Source: Cytophagaceae bacterium
Lineage (GTDB): Bacteria; Bacteroidota; Bacteroidia; Cytophagales; Spirosomataceae
DNA: 64,000 nt
Assembly (NCBI GenBank): GCA_027486845.1
Contig: JAIXOL010000009.1
Location: 1 to 64,000 of the forward strand
Reading direction: 5' to 3'
The notes beneath the pieces were generated by a model. That model had not been told where the DNA came from. It searched no databases and saw only the letters and a program-made list of their open reading frames with translations. Below are positions 8,882-18,402 of this stretch, piece after piece (position 1 is the stretch's first letter; each line of letters starts with the position of its first letter). Position numbers and translations under genes: made by a program.

Positions 8882-10438
8882 ATGAAATATATTTCTAATA
8901 AATTTAAAATAGCACTTGCAAGTGTATTATTGGTTAGCCAGACCAGTTGTTCTGACTTTTTGAAGGAAAATGCTCCTTCAAACCTTACTCCAGAGAGTTT
9001 TTACACGATTCCCGACCACGCTGAAGCGGCTTTAGCTTCTGTGTATGCCGACCTCAGATTTATGGGTGGTGGTGCTGGTATTTTTTCTTCTAACTGGCAA
9101 CTTTTGGAAGCTCTAACTGGAACTTCGACAACTGAAACAGCTCAGAATTCTGACCTTAATAACCTTTACGGTTTGGTTCATGATGGGAATACTGCTCACG
9201 TAATAAACTACTGGAATGGTTTGTATAAAGTAATTGCACAAGCCAACCAAGTGATTGCTAAAGTGCCACCGATTACACCAATGCCTGATGCTCAAAAGAA
9301 AAAGATTTTGGGTGAAGCTAAGTTTTTACGTGCATCTGCATATTTTACTGCCGTGAGACTTTGGGGTGATATTCCGTTGATTACAAACCCTCAGACTGCA
9401 AGTTCAGAAGACTTTTTGCCTTCGAGAGCATCGCAAGAAGAAATTTACAAACTTATTATCGCTGACTTGACCGAAGCTGAAAACGCTGGTTTAGCTTGGA
9501 TGGATGCAAGTGGTAGAGTTGGTTTGGCGGCTGTAAAAGCTCAATTAGCTCGTGTTTATCTCACGATGGCAGGTTTCCCGTTGAGTAAAGGTGCAACACA
9601 TTACAAATTGGCCGCTGATAAAGCCCTTGAAGTAATTACGTATGCCAATAGCAACCCAGCGACAATCAACCTTTTTCCTACGTACCTTGAGGTTCATAGA
9701 GAGAACCTTAAAAATAGGGTTGAGCATTTATTCATGATTCAATATAACACATTGGTTGCTGGAAATCCGATGGGTAATATGTTCCCTAACTTTAAGCCCG
9801 TGACTTTTAATGGGCCTGGTGGAACTGGTAGTACGGTACCAACTATATCTTTCTATAATTCTTATGAAGAGGGCGACCTACGTACGAAGGATCAAGAAGG
9901 TTATTTTTATACTACCTATTTCACGAATGGAAATGGTGCAAGATTTAATTTGGGAGCTCCGTATATTTTCAAACACTTCAACCAAACATCTAATGGTTCG
10001 TTTGGTGTAGCAGGTTCTCGTAATGATAATTTGAATGTACCACAAATTAGATATGCAGAAGTTTTGTTGATGTTTGCAGAGGCACAAAACGAAGTTGGCG
10101 GACCAAATCAACAAGCTTACGATGCTTTTAAGCGTATCAGAGACCGTGCGAAACTAACAACTCCTGCTTTAACGGCTTACACGAAAGATTCATTCAGAGA
10201 GGCAGTTTGGAAAGAAAGATGGCATGAGCTATGTTACGAGCAAATTACTTGGTTTGATATGGTACGTTTGCGTAAGGTATTTAACGAAACAACCAAAAAA
10301 TTCAATAATTTCGTTGGACATATCAACCAAAGTTCGAAGCAACCTTTGCAAGAAAAACATCTATTGCTTCCACTTGGAAAACAAGAAATGTTGAATAATC
10401 CGAATTTGAAACCACAAAACCCTGGTTATCCAAACTAA
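8882..10438 (+). CDS. SusD/RagB-family nutrient-binding outer-membrane lipoprotein
   Basis: The start at 8882 (MKYISNKFKIALASVLLVS) places a lipobox right after the hydrophobic stretch, with the acylated cysteine in QTSCSDF. The track-style TTG start 18 bases upstream would spoil the signal. The mature protein is about 495 residues. It carries SusD features: the early FYTIPDHAEAALASVYADLR region, TPR-like helices with GEAKFLRASAYFTAVRLWGD, and the C-terminal RYAEVLLMFAEAQNEVGG and ERWHELCYEQITWFDMVRL segments. It caps the SusC barrel and binds ligand at the cell surface. It is co-transcribed with susC. Confidence 0.93.
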   Translation: MKYISNKFKIALASVLLVSQTSCSDFLKENAPSNLTPESFYTIPDHAEAALASVYADLRFMGGGAGIFSSNWQLLEALTGTSTTETAQNSDLNNLYGLVHDGNTAHVINYWNGLYKVIAQANQVIAKVPPITPMPDAQKKKILGEAKFLRASAYFTAVRLWGDIPLITNPQTASSEDFLPSRASQEEIYKLIIADLTEAENAGLAWMDASGRVGLAAVKAQLARVYLTMAGFPLSKGATHYKLAADKALEVITYANSNPATINLFPTYLEVHRENLKNRVEHLFMIQYNTLVAGNPMGNMFPNFKPVTFNGPGGTGSTVPTISFYNSYEEGDLRTKDQEGYFYTTYFTNGNGARFNLGAPYIFKHFNQTSNGSFGVAGSRNDNLNVPQIRYAEVLLMFAEAQNEVGGPNQQAYDAFKRIRDRAKLTTPALTAYTKDSFREAVWKERWHELCYEQITWFDMVRLRKVFNETTKKFNNFVGHINQSSKQPLQEKHLLLPLGKQEMLNNPNLKPQNPGYPN

Positions 10439-10460
10439 GAAATTGTAGGTTTTAGCACAA

Positions 10461-10500
10461 AAAAAGTCCCTCTTTAGAATTTAGAAGAGGGACTTTTTTT
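10461..10500. terminator. Bidirectional intrinsic terminator between susD and msrA
   Basis: AAAAAGTCCCTCTT (10461-10474) pairs perfectly with AAGAGGGACTTTTT (10485-10498). A T run follows on the plus strand and the matching A run precedes it, so it can end both the susCD and the convergent msrA transcripts. Confidence 0.85.
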
Positions 10501-10515
10501 GTGACTAATTTATTT

Positions 10516-11166
10516 TCAATGCTTACCTTTTAACAATTCAGGAAACTGAGTTTTCATTCGTTCTAATCTTGGAATAGAAATATTCTGAACATAAGGATTT
10601 TCGGGATGGCTTCGCTCGTAGTCTTGGTGATATTCCTCAGCTTTCCAAAATACCTTGAAAGGTACGATTTCAACCGCAATTGGTTTTTTATATTTACCCG
10701 AAGTATTAAGTTGTTTTTTATAGTTTTCGGCTGCTGTTTTCTCAGTTTCATTCTGATAAAAAATAATCGAACGATACGAATCTCCCTTATCCGGTCCTTG
10801 GCCTTTTACTTGCGTTGGGTCTTGCGAAGCGAAATAGACTTTCAAAAGTGTTTCGTAGGAAACGATTTTAGGGTCATAGGTTACTTCAACTGACTCGGCA
10901 TGGCCTGTAAGTTCGGTGTTTACGTCTTCGTAAGTTGGGTTTTTCGTATGCCCGCCGCTGTAGCCCGAAACTGCTTCTTTTACGCCTTTCAAACTTTCAA
11001 AAATGGCTTCTACACACCAAAAACAGCCCGATGCAAAGTAGGCTTTATCGGTTGAGCCATAAACTGTTTTGTCAACCACTTTTTCATTTGGTTTGGTAGT
11101 TGTACTACACGATATTATAAAAATAAAAACGCTCAGCGTGAGGCTGGCAACAAATGTTTTTCTCAT
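10516..11166 (-). CDS. msrA: Peptide-methionine (S)-S-oxide reductase, lipoprotein form
   Basis: MsrA reduces methionine-S-sulfoxide in oxidised proteins. The hallmark GCFWC is at residues 48-52 in YFASGCFWCVEAIFE, with the catalytic cysteine in the first position of the motif. Other family segments are GYSGGHTKNPTYEDV and PIAVEIVPFKVFWKAEEYHQDY. The N-terminus MRKTFVASLTLSVFIFIISC is a lipoprotein signal, so this copy acts in the periplasm or at an outer membrane leaflet. There is no fused MsrB domain. It is monocistronic between two terminators. Confidence 0.93.
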   Translation of the reverse strand: MRKTFVASLTLSVFIFIISCSTTTKPNEKVVDKTVYGSTDKAYFASGCFWCVEAIFESLKGVKEAVSGYSGGHTKNPTYEDVNTELTGHAESVEVTYDPKIVSYETLLKVYFASQDPTQVKGQGPDKGDSYRSIIFYQNETEKTAAENYKKQLNTSGKYKKPIAVEIVPFKVFWKAEEYHQDYERSHPENPYVQNISIPRLERMKTQFPELLKGKH

Positions 11167-11189
11167 AGCTTTTATGAAATGTTTTTGAT

Positions 11190-11223
11190 TAAAAAAAGCG
11201 TGTCAGGCTTGGGCTTGACACGC
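11190..11223 (-). terminator. Intrinsic terminator of the PorE-like gene
   Basis: Read on the minus strand, GCGTGTCA and TGACACGC form an 8-bp stem around an 8-10 base loop, followed by seven T. It lies about 100 bases after the stop of the 11323-13350 gene and upstream of the msrA start, separating the two minus-strand transcripts. Confidence 0.8.
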
Positions 11224-11322
11224 TCATGTATATAAACGTTGAAATGCGTATTTTGGTTTTATTTCTGAAGTTACAAAAGTATTTTCTGACGACTGTTGAC
11301 CATCAACTGTAGACTGCTAAAA

Positions 11323-13350
11323 CTACTCTATTTCTAAAACCTTAAACTCAGTACGGCGATTGGTTTGGTGTTCTTCTTCGGTTTTGGCATTTTTTACAAT
11401 TAATTCACTCTCACCGTAGCCCTTGGCAGAAAGTCGATCACGAGCAATTCCTTTCGATACAATATAATTTATGGCTGATTCAGCACGTTTTTGAGATAAA
11501 CGAAGGTTATAAATATCGCTCGAACGAGCATCGGTATGCGAACCTAACTCAATCTTAATTTGTGGATTGTCAATTAAGGTTTGTACTAACTTATTTAACT
11601 CAAGTGCCGCATCAGTTCGAATATCCCATTTATCTAAATCATAATAAATATTATCAACTCTAAATGTTTTTCCGACAAAAACAGGCTCTAAGTTGAGTGA
11701 AGTATAGAAAGTTGTATCGGTTACAGGTTTCTTCAATAATGATTGCGGAATTTCACGTCCATTCATCGAAAACTCTTCACGATTGGTCAAGAAATTTGTT
11801 TTCTTCGACATTACGAGATAATTACCATCAACTTTTAATTTGATTGGGCCAAACTTACCATCTTTTTCTGTTGTCAATTCAGTAACTACTTCGTTTTCTT
11901 TGTCAGTATCAACTATTCTAACTCGTGCCGAATCAAGTGGAACAAAAATATTCGCGGCATTTTTGGTGGTAATTGTTCCGACTAAATAATAATTTACAGT
12001 CTTGATTTCGAGTGCTTTGCTAGTGCTATCAGGATTTCCTTTTTTAGGTGAAAGTAATGGGTTTTTTGATGGGTCGTCGTTATCGGCTAAATCGGTTTTT
12101 TTCGGAGCTTCATAATAATAAATATCGTCGTCTCCCGAGCCACCCGCACGGTTTGATGAGAAAAACACATCACCACGCTTGCTCATTACTAAACCAAAAT
12201 CATCCATATTAGAATTATACGGAATTCCCATATTTTCAACCGTAATTTTTCCTCCTGCACGGACAGCCAAGAAAAGGTCAAGTTTCCCTAGCCCAGGATG
12301 GCCATCAGAGGCAAAATAAAGTTTTCCATCTTCGGCAACATACGGAAACATTTCATCACCCGCCGTATTGATTTCTTTCCCCAGATTGGCAGGATTTCCG
12401 AAACGCCCCGAAGCATCCATGTTTACTCTGTAAATATCAAGTCCACCAAAACCACCAGGACGATTTGAGGCAAAATAAATCGTTTTTGCATCACGAGAAA
12501 AAGCAGGGCTTCCATCCCAACTAGCTGAATCAGAGGCACTTACATAGCGTGGTTCTGTCCAGCCACTTCCATCAACATAGCGTGAAATATATAAATCCAT
12601 ATCGGGTGAAAGGTCTCGGCGTTTACCTGTATTTCCACGAGAATAAATCATTGTTTTGCCATCGGGCGAAAAAGTTGGCGTTCCTTCATTGCGTTCTTCA
12701 TCAAAAACTGCATCGCTAAATTTCTCAATTTTGCCCATTTCACCAATCGTTTTATCGATTTTTACTTTGTAAAGACCAACATAAGGCAAGCCATTAGCAT
12801 AAATTTTATTCTTACGAGAAGCCGTAAAAATCAATTCATTGCCCAGCACCATCGGAGCAAATTCTGAGCCTTTTGTATTGAGTTGGGAAAGATTCTTGAA
12901 TTCTACAACGCTTTGTTTTTTCTTAATTTCATCAATAGTTTTGAGCGTATTTACTTCACGATATGCTTTTTCGTTAAATGCTTTTATCGTGCTTTTCGAT
13001 TCGATGAATTGCCGTAATTCTTTTAATGCTAAATCATAATTTCCCGCTGCTTTCAGAGCAAAAGCATAGTGAAAATGAGCTTCTGGATTGGTGAGTTTTG
13101 CCTCAAAAGCCTTCTGATAAAATGGTACTGCTTCCACCCAACGATTCGATAAACGGTAGGATTCGGCTATTTTATGATATAGATTGGCTTTTTCGGTTTC
13201 GGCAATATTTACTACCTTCGTCAAATCTTTAATGGCCAATTCGTACTGACCCTTATCGAAGCTCGAAAGACCACGTTTATAGGTTTGAATTTGTCCAAAA
13301 ACCGAATTTGTAAGCACCAAAAGTGCAATAATATGAAGTATTCTTTTCAT
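11323..13350 (-). CDS. TPR, WD40-like propeller and OmpA domain protein (PorE-like)
   Basis: The protein has 675 residues from the ATG at 13350; a TTG five codons earlier is less likely. Domains in order are a signal peptide (to about residue 20, SVFGQ), TPR repeats (about 22-130, KGQYELAIKDLTKVV), PD40/WD40-like propeller blades (about 150-420, with GTPTFSPDGKTMIYSRG and SPAFSRDAKTIYFASNRPGG), a carboxypeptidase-regulatory-like beta domain (about 455-540) and a C-terminal OmpA domain (about 555-675, ELGSHTDARSSDIYNLRLSQ). This order matches PorE, which links the T9SS to peptidoglycan. T9SS cargo at 19667 fits, but Bacteroidota have several paralogues of this layout. Unlike PorE there is no clear lipobox. 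Confidence 0.85.
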   Translation of the reverse strand: MKRILHIIALLVLTNSVFGQIQTYKRGLSSFDKGQYELAIKDLTKVVNIAETEKANLYHKIAESYRLSNRWVEAVPFYQKAFEAKLTNPEAHFHYAFALKAAGNYDLALKELRQFIESKSTIKAFNEKAYREVNTLKTIDEIKKKQSVVEFKNLSQLNTKGSEFAPMVLGNELIFTASRKNKIYANGLPYVGLYKVKIDKTIGEMGKIEKFSDAVFDEERNEGTPTFSPDGKTMIYSRGNTGKRRDLSPDMDLYISRYVDGSGWTEPRYVSASDSASWDGSPAFSRDAKTIYFASNRPGGFGGLDIYRVNMDASGRFGNPANLGKEINTAGDEMFPYVAEDGKLYFASDGHPGLGKLDLFLAVRAGGKITVENMGIPYNSNMDDFGLVMSKRGDVFFSSNRAGGSGDDDIYYYEAPKKTDLADNDDPSKNPLLSPKKGNPDSTSKALEIKTVNYYLVGTITTKNAANIFVPLDSARVRIVDTDKENEVVTELTTEKDGKFGPIKLKVDGNYLVMSKKTNFLTNREEFSMNGREIPQSLLKKPVTDTTFYTSLNLEPVFVGKTFRVDNIYYDLDKWDIRTDAALELNKLVQTLIDNPQIKIELGSHTDARSSDIYNLRLSQKRAESAINYIVSKGIARDRLSAKGYGESELIVKNAKTEEEHQTNRRTEFKVLEIE

Positions 13351-13583
13351 CTTTTTTAGATTCAAGATATGAGATTAGGGATTTGAGAGAAAGTAAACTT
13401 TGATTATTTCGTTTCAATTTATGAGTTTAACCTAATCAATCAAACGATTTTTTCAAAGAATTGTTGTATTGAATAAGAATGACGAATAAATCCAATAACG
13501 AATTACGAATAAAAAATTGATAATCAGGTGTTTATCTGTTTAAAAGTCTAGTTTTGATTAACGATTTAATTAAAAAACAAAAT

Positions 13584-14396
13584 ATGTCTTTTATTGTTTC
13601 CGAAATCACGATTTACCCAATAAAATCACTGGGTGGAATTAGCTTGAAAGAGGCCATTGTTGAAGAACGTGGACTGCAATATGACCGCCGTTGGGTTCTT
13701 GCTGACGAAAATAATGTTTTTATTACACAACGCCAAAACGAACAAATGGCGTTGATTGATGTGACTATGACTGAAGATGGTTTGCGAGTAAATCATCGCC
13801 TCAATAGAGTAGCACTTTTAAAGATTCCATTTGTGCCACAAACAACTGAGGAACAAGGAATCACGATTTGGGACGATGTTGTGCGTGGAATCCGAGTAAG
13901 CGATGAAGCGGATGCTTGGTTTTCGGCAGTTTTGGGTAAAAAATGTAGTTTGTTTTACCAACCCGATGATTCGATTAGGTTGACCGACCCGAAATATTCA
14001 ATCACGAAAGAAGAACATACGAGTTTTTCCGATGGCTATCCAATTTTAGTGATTGGGCAGGAAAGCCTTAACGAATTGAATGCCAAACTCGAAGAACCGG
14101 TTTCGATGAAGCGTTTTAGACCTAATCTTGTTTTTACGGGAGGCGAAGCTCATGTCGAAGATACTTGGAAATATTTTACTATTGGCGAAGCAAAAATGGT
14201 GGGAGTAAAGCCCTGTGCAAGGTGCGTACTGACAACGATTAACCCCGAAACGGCGGAAAAAGGAAAAGAACCACTCAGAACACTGACTCAGTATAGAAAT
14301 ATGAACAATAAAATTTTATTTGGGCAGAATTTGTTGGTTGTGGAAACTGGAAAAATTTCGGTGGGAGATGAGCTACTAATGTTAGATGATAAATGA
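13584..14396 (+). CDS. MOSC domain protein (MOSC N-terminal plus MOSC)
   Basis: A 270-residue protein with the MOSC N-terminal beta-barrel (ITIYPIKSLGG, residues 9-19, and GLQYDRRWVL). The MOSC domain carries the conserved cysteine in KPCARCVLTTINPETAEKG. Relatives include the C-terminal domain of molybdenum cofactor sulfurase and the mARC/YcbX molybdoenzymes, which bind Mo cofactor and reduce N-hydroxylated compounds. No fused ferredoxin domain is present. The ATG at 13584 was chosen over a TTG at 13554 because the family starts just before the SEITIYPIKS strand. It overlaps the next gene by 11 bases. Confidence 0.85.
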   Translation: MSFIVSEITIYPIKSLGGISLKEAIVEERGLQYDRRWVLADENNVFITQRQNEQMALIDVTMTEDGLRVNHRLNRVALLKIPFVPQTTEEQGITIWDDVVRGIRVSDEADAWFSAVLGKKCSLFYQPDDSIRLTDPKYSITKEEHTSFSDGYPILVIGQESLNELNAKLEEPVSMKRFRPNLVFTGGEAHVEDTWKYFTIGEAKMVGVKPCARCVLTTINPETAEKGKEPLRTLTQYRNMNNKILFGQNLLVVETGKISVGDELLMLDDK

Positions 14397-15234
14397 TGAA
14401 TGCTTGATGGTTGAAGGGAAAAATAGTTTTTTGAAAACGCTTCATTATTTGAGCCTTGATGTAGTGTTGGGAGCTGTGGTAAGTAATTGGATGTTTTGGA
14501 AAATACCCAATGAAAATGGGGCGGTAAATTTGCCTTCGATTTTGGTTTTAGGTATCTGTACTTGGATTATTTATATACTCGACCGCTTGCTCGACAATAT
14601 AAAATCTGAACCTAAAGATGCCCGACACCAATTTCATTTTCAGCACCAATATTATCTACAATTATGCATCATTATTCTATTTTTTATTGCTGCGATTTTG
14701 GCTTTTTTTCTGCTCCGTACTGTCATTTATTTTGGTATTGCTCTTTTGGTTTTGATTCTGATTTACTTTTATATTTTGCAGAAAAAATCAAAATCGGCTA
14801 ATTATCAATATTTTAAAGAGATTTTCACTTCAGCAATTTATAGTATTTGTGTGGTCGGAAGTGCTTTTAGTACCAAATCAAATCTTGATTGGCAAGCCTA
14901 TTTGGCTGGATTTGTCTTCTTTTTATTGGTGCTTCAGAGTATCCTGACTTTTTCATTTTACGAATCACAAGCTTATCCAAAAACAAAAAATCTCGCCAAG
15001 AAACTCGGTAAGACTAATTGTACTTTTTTAATATTGGGTGTTTTGCTTCTTTCTATCATCTCTATTTTTTCGAACGATAATTTATATCTTCAAAAAGTAT
15101 TTTTTATTGAAACCTTAATGGCTTTCTGCTCGGTTTTGATTTACTTTTTTCAGGCGAAATTAGCCAAAAATGAAAATTATCGTTGGCTCGGCGAAATGGT
15201 GTTTTGGTTGCCGTTAATACTTATTTTCTTTTAA
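14386..15234 (+). CDS. UbiA-like integral membrane protein
   Basis: A 282-residue protein with about eight hydrophobic helices. The first cytoplasmic loop carries YILDRLLDN, a reduced version of the aspartate-rich prenyl-diphosphate motif of UbiA prenyltransferases. The second expected aspartate motif region reads FYESQAY and lacks the usual acidic pair. It may therefore be a divergent or inactive UbiA relative. Translation is probably coupled to the MOSC gene, since the ATG lies 11 bases before that gene's end. The 3' end overlaps the convergent small gene by 14 bases. Confidence 0.6.
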   Translation: MINDECLMVEGKNSFLKTLHYLSLDVVLGAVVSNWMFWKIPNENGAVNLPSILVLGICTWIIYILDRLLDNIKSEPKDARHQFHFQHQYYLQLCIIILFFIAAILAFFLLRTVIYFGIALLVLILIYFYILQKKSKSANYQYFKEIFTSAIYSICVVGSAFSTKSNLDWQAYLAGFVFFLLVLQSILTFSFYESQAYPKTKNLAKKLGKTNCTFLILGVLLLSIISIFSNDNLYLQKVFFIETLMAFCSVLIYFFQAKLAKNENYRWLGEMVFWLPLILIFF

Positions 15235-15463
15235 GTCTATCTTCAATTTTCTTTGATTTTACCTCAGTTTTGGCTTCTTCCTCTTTCTTTTCTTTCATAA
15301 TTCGAAGTCCACGGCGGTAGGTGTAGTAAAAAAAACCTGCCACAGCAAACATCAAAAAGAAATAGCTGTCTTTAAGCGGAACGCCTTTGTAAAGTGCTTG
15401 GTCAACAAACATGGTCAATAATGCCAAACTTGCAAAAAGTATGATTGATTCGATGAGTTTCAT
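15221..15463 (-). CDS. Small two-helix membrane protein
   Basis: An 80-residue protein from the ATG at 15463; a TTG four codons earlier is less likely. Two hydrophobic helices (about residues 4-24 and 32-50) are followed by a strongly charged tail (KEKKEEEAKTEVKSKK). No family is recognised. It overlaps the convergent UbiA-like gene end by 14 bases and sits downstream of the cytochrome b5-like gene on the same strand. Confidence 0.55.
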   Translation of the reverse strand: MKLIESIILFASLALLTMFVDQALYKGVPLKDSYFFLMFAVAGFFYYTYRRGLRIMKEKKEEEAKTEVKSKKIEDRLKRK

Positions 15464-15511
15464 ATTGATAGTCAAAAGACCATAGTCAGTGGTCGATGGT
15501 GTTTTTTGTTG

Positions 15512-15739
15512 CTAAATTAATTTTCCAATAACTTTAAATTTCTCAAAAACGGCTTCGTTGTGCGGGGCATGAGCCAGTTCTTCGGTTAAATCTTGTCCTG
15601 CCCAGTGTTCGTAATGTTTACCATTTCGCCATAATCTTGAGTTGCCCACATCGTAAATTTGTCCTTTATAAGCCACCCAAATTTCATCTTTGTCTTGTCC
15701 GTTTCGGAGGGCGAGTTGGTTTTTTGTATATTCTTTCAC
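15512..15739 (-). CDS. Cytochrome b5-like heme/steroid-binding domain protein
   Basis: A 75-residue single-domain protein. It opens with YTKNQLALRNGQDKDEIWVAY and contains YKGQIYDVGNSRLW and HYEHWAGQDLTEELAHAPH, the cytochrome b5-like (PF00173) pattern including the histidines expected to bind heme. The start is a GTG at 15739; no in-frame ATG precedes it and the domain begins there, so GTG is the likely true start. No export signal is visible. Electron partner unknown. Confidence 0.8.
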   Translation of the reverse strand: MKEYTKNQLALRNGQDKDEIWVAYKGQIYDVGNSRLWRNGKHYEHWAGQDLTEELAHAPHNEAVFEKFKVIGKLI

Positions 15740-15935
15740 GATGTCGATTGCGTCCTTTTCGCAACAAAATTGGCAAAAATCTGTCGTGAAGCAAAGTTTT
15801 TATATTTAATTTTACCTGTAAGAAATATAAATTCACTAAGAAAACATACCAAATCTTAGTAAAAACTTAATTTACTTAGTTCCTAGTGGTAAAAAATGAT
15901 TGACAGAGCCGACTAATATTCTAACCTTCAATGCT

Positions 15936-15943
15936 TACTTTTG
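15936..15943 (+). promoter_or_regulatory. -7 element of the Nudix gene promoter
   Basis: TACTTTTG matches TAnnTTTG and lies 40 bases before the ATG at 15984. A convincing -33 TTG at the right distance is not visible, so this is a tentative call. Confidence 0.35.
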
Positions 15944-15983
15944 TTTTCAATTACAAAACTAATCCTAAAAATAACTCAAACAA

Positions 15984-16661
15984 ATGATACTCGAAAAACT
16001 TGAAGACGCCCATAAATTTAAACTTTGGAAAAGTAATCTGATTGCTAATGGCTTGAAAATCAATAAAATAGATGAGCATTTTACTCGCCGACGCTATAAT
16101 GGCGAGGTGCTTTTTTCATTGTTAATGCTCGATGCCGAAACTCCCGAAGGCGATAAAATTCCACCGATTTGTTTTCTGAAAGGTGAAGTTGTGTGTGTAT
16201 TGATTTGTTTGATAAATAAGGAAACACGTGAAAAGTTTTTACTTTTGGTAAAACAACGCCGCATTGCCGAAGGTGACTTCACGTACGAACATCCAGCAGG
16301 AATGGTTGACGGAACTAAAACACCCCTCGAAATTGCGGTACAGGAAGTAAGAGAAGAAACAGGATTAGAGATTTCAGAAAGCCAATTAGTAGACTTGATG
16401 GACGGAAAAAGAGGTTTTCCTGCTACTGGAACGAGCGATGAAGCAATTTATTTGTATGCCTGTGAAATTGAAATGACGACCGAAGAAATAGCAGCTATGA
16501 ACAACAAAGAAATGGGAACTGACTACGAGTTTGAGCGAATCACGACCCACGTAGTGCCATTTGTTGAAGGCCATCGAATGATAAATAATACAAATGCAAT
16601 TCTGCTCGACTACATGTATTTGACAAAAGTAGGGGACTTTGAAACGCTTAAAGAGTTATGA
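15984..16661 (+). CDS. Nudix hydrolase (ADP-sugar pyrophosphatase-like)
   Basis: A 225-residue Nudix protein resembling ADP-ribose/ADP-glucose pyrophosphatases. The Nudix box is at about residues 110-134 and reads AGMVDGTKTPLEIAVQEVRE followed by ETGLEI. Compared with G-x5-E-x7-REUxEExGU, the first Glu is Lys and the Arg is Gln. The metal-binding Glu cluster QEVREE is kept, so activity is still plausible. The preceding segment HPAG is typical of nucleoside-diphosphate-sugar hydrolases. Monocistronic; it ends in a long hairpin shared with the convergent oxidoreductase gene. Confidence 0.85.
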   Translation: MILEKLEDAHKFKLWKSNLIANGLKINKIDEHFTRRRYNGEVLFSLLMLDAETPEGDKIPPICFLKGEVVCVLICLINKETREKFLLLVKQRRIAEGDFTYEHPAGMVDGTKTPLEIAVQEVREETGLEISESQLVDLMDGKRGFPATGTSDEAIYLYACEIEMTTEEIAAMNNKEMGTDYEFERITTHVVPFVEGHRMINNTNAILLDYMYLTKVGDFETLKEL

Positions 16662-16733
16662 GTTAGGAGTTCTGAGTTCTAAGTTTTTTTGAGTTTATGT
16701 AACTCAGAACTCAGAATTCTCAACTCATAACTC
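16653..16733. repeat. Long heptamer-based inverted repeat between convergent genes
   Basis: The left arm (16653-16685) and right arm (16701-16733) are inverted copies with about 28 of 33 positions paired. Both are built from GAGTTCT/GAGTTAT heptamers. The arm overlaps the Nudix stop codon and ends 3 bases before the oxidoreductase stop. It probably works as a bidirectional terminator. The same heptamer occurs inside the ABC ATPase gene at 49020-49124. Confidence 0.7.
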
Positions 16734-16735
16734 TG

Positions 16736-18193
16736 TTAAACGAGTTTCCAGCCGTCACGATATTGACGTTTTACGAATTGGTTCGCTTCGTCGAAGTTAG
16801 TGATTTTCATATCTGTTCCGTCCCAAAGGAGTTTCTTTCGACCATCGTAATTGAAACCATTTTTGCCATTTGGCTTGCGGAGCATATAACTACGAATTGC
16901 TAAATTACCCATTAAAACCGTTTCGGTCAAAGGTCCAGAATAATCGAATGATGAAGAAAGAGCTTTATGTTCTTTACTATTGAAACCAGTCTTACAAGCC
17001 TCTGCCCATGATGCTTGATGTCCATGCTCAGGTAATGACTTGAAATTCGGGTCTGGAGCTGGCATTTCTATTTTTTCGCCATTTTTTAAGTATATTTTTG
17101 GCGTATTTCCATAGGTTCCACAAGTCATAATTCCTTTTGTGCCAATCATAATTACACCATTTGAGCTATCAGCTTCGGCTAATGGCTCATTGGCAGGAAT
17201 CCATTCTGGGTGGAACGGACGAATACCGCCATCAGTCCAATACATAGTTACTGGTGAGTTATTGCGTTTGGTTGCTGGGAATTTGATTTGTACACTTGAT
17301 GAAGGCGGACAGCCCTCTGGGTTATATTCTGCTTGCCAATCTTTCATGAATACTTGTCCAACACTACATTCTACTTCAGTTGGGTAGCCTAAACCTAATA
17401 CTCTAAACGCAGGATCAATCAAGTGGCAACCCATATCGCCCAGAGCACCAGTTCCGAAATTCCACCAGCCACGCCATTTAAATGGGTGATATAGCGGGTG
17501 ATAATCAACATATTGAGCTGTTCCGATGAATAAATCCCAATCTTTCGAGTCCATTGACTCAATCAAAGGTGGTTTATCTGTCGGTAGCGGATTTCCTTGT
17601 GGCCATACCGGGCGATTTGTCCAAATATGTACATCGCTTACTTTTCCGATAAGGCCTTTATCAAGCCAATCCATCATAATTTTTTGAGTAGGATTTGACG
17701 AACCCTGATTACCCATTTGGGTTACAACTTTGTTTTGTCTCGCCCCTTCGGTGAGCTTACGAGCCTCGTATATGTCGTGTGTGAGTGGTTTTTGTACATA
17801 TACGTGTTTTCCCAATTGCATAGCTGCCATTGCTGCCACTGCGTGTTGATGGTCAGGTGTAGAGATTGTTACGGCATCAATATCACCTTTCATTTCTTGG
17901 AGCATTACCCTAAAATCCTTGTAGCGTTTAGCCGTCGGGAATTTATCAAGGCTTGCTTTGCAACGAGCCATGTCCACATCACAAATGGCAACTACGTTAT
18001 TTACACCGTTATTATAGGCGTTCGCAATATCCGATGCACCTTTGCCTCCAGCACCGATAGCCGCTATATTGAGTTTGTCGCTCGGAGCGATGAATCCTTT
18101 ACCGAGAACGTGGCGTGGAACAATAAAAAAACCGCTTGCCACAATGGCAGAACTTTTAATAAAACTCCTTCTGCTTGTTGATTTATCTTGCAT
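16736..18193 (-). CDS. Gfo/Idh/MocA-family oxidoreductase, exported
   Basis: The protein has 485 residues. The N-terminus DKSTSRRSFIKSSAIVASG is a twin-arginine signal. The NAD(P)-binding fold follows, with IAAIGAGGKGASD at about residues 44-56. VQKPLTHDI takes the place of the usual EKP motif that carries the catalytic-site lysine, so the lysine is kept. The C-terminal Gfo/Idh/MocA alpha/beta domain includes WWNFGTGALGDMGCHLIDPA. Such exported members are common in Bacteroidota and Planctomycetes and act on sugars or sugar derivatives in the periplasm; the substrate is unknown. No partner gene is next to it. Confidence 0.9.
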   Translation of the reverse strand: MQDKSTSRRSFIKSSAIVASGFFIVPRHVLGKGFIAPSDKLNIAAIGAGGKGASDIANAYNNGVNNVVAICDVDMARCKASLDKFPTAKRYKDFRVMLQEMKGDIDAVTISTPDHQHAVAAMAAMQLGKHVYVQKPLTHDIYEARKLTEGARQNKVVTQMGNQGSSNPTQKIMMDWLDKGLIGKVSDVHIWTNRPVWPQGNPLPTDKPPLIESMDSKDWDLFIGTAQYVDYHPLYHPFKWRGWWNFGTGALGDMGCHLIDPAFRVLGLGYPTEVECSVGQVFMKDWQAEYNPEGCPPSSSVQIKFPATKRNNSPVTMYWTDGGIRPFHPEWIPANEPLAEADSSNGVIMIGTKGIMTCGTYGNTPKIYLKNGEKIEMPAPDPNFKSLPEHGHQASWAEACKTGFNSKEHKALSSSFDYSGPLTETVLMGNLAIRSYMLRKPNGKNGFNYDGRKKLLWDGTDMKITNFDEANQFVKRQYRDGWKLV

Positions 18194-18402
18194 TTTGGTA
18201 AATTATGAAATAGGTTGAATATTTAAATCAAACTTACTAAGAAAATAGTAAATAGTTGTATTGACAAGGCAAAAAAAGACGAATCTATTGAAAAGTTCGT
18301 CGTAAAGAAAGATTTTGTAGGCATTATTAAAAAAAGTCCACTATTCGCATTCGATAACCTACAATCATGTACATTTAGTATTATCAATTAGATTAATAAA
18401 AG

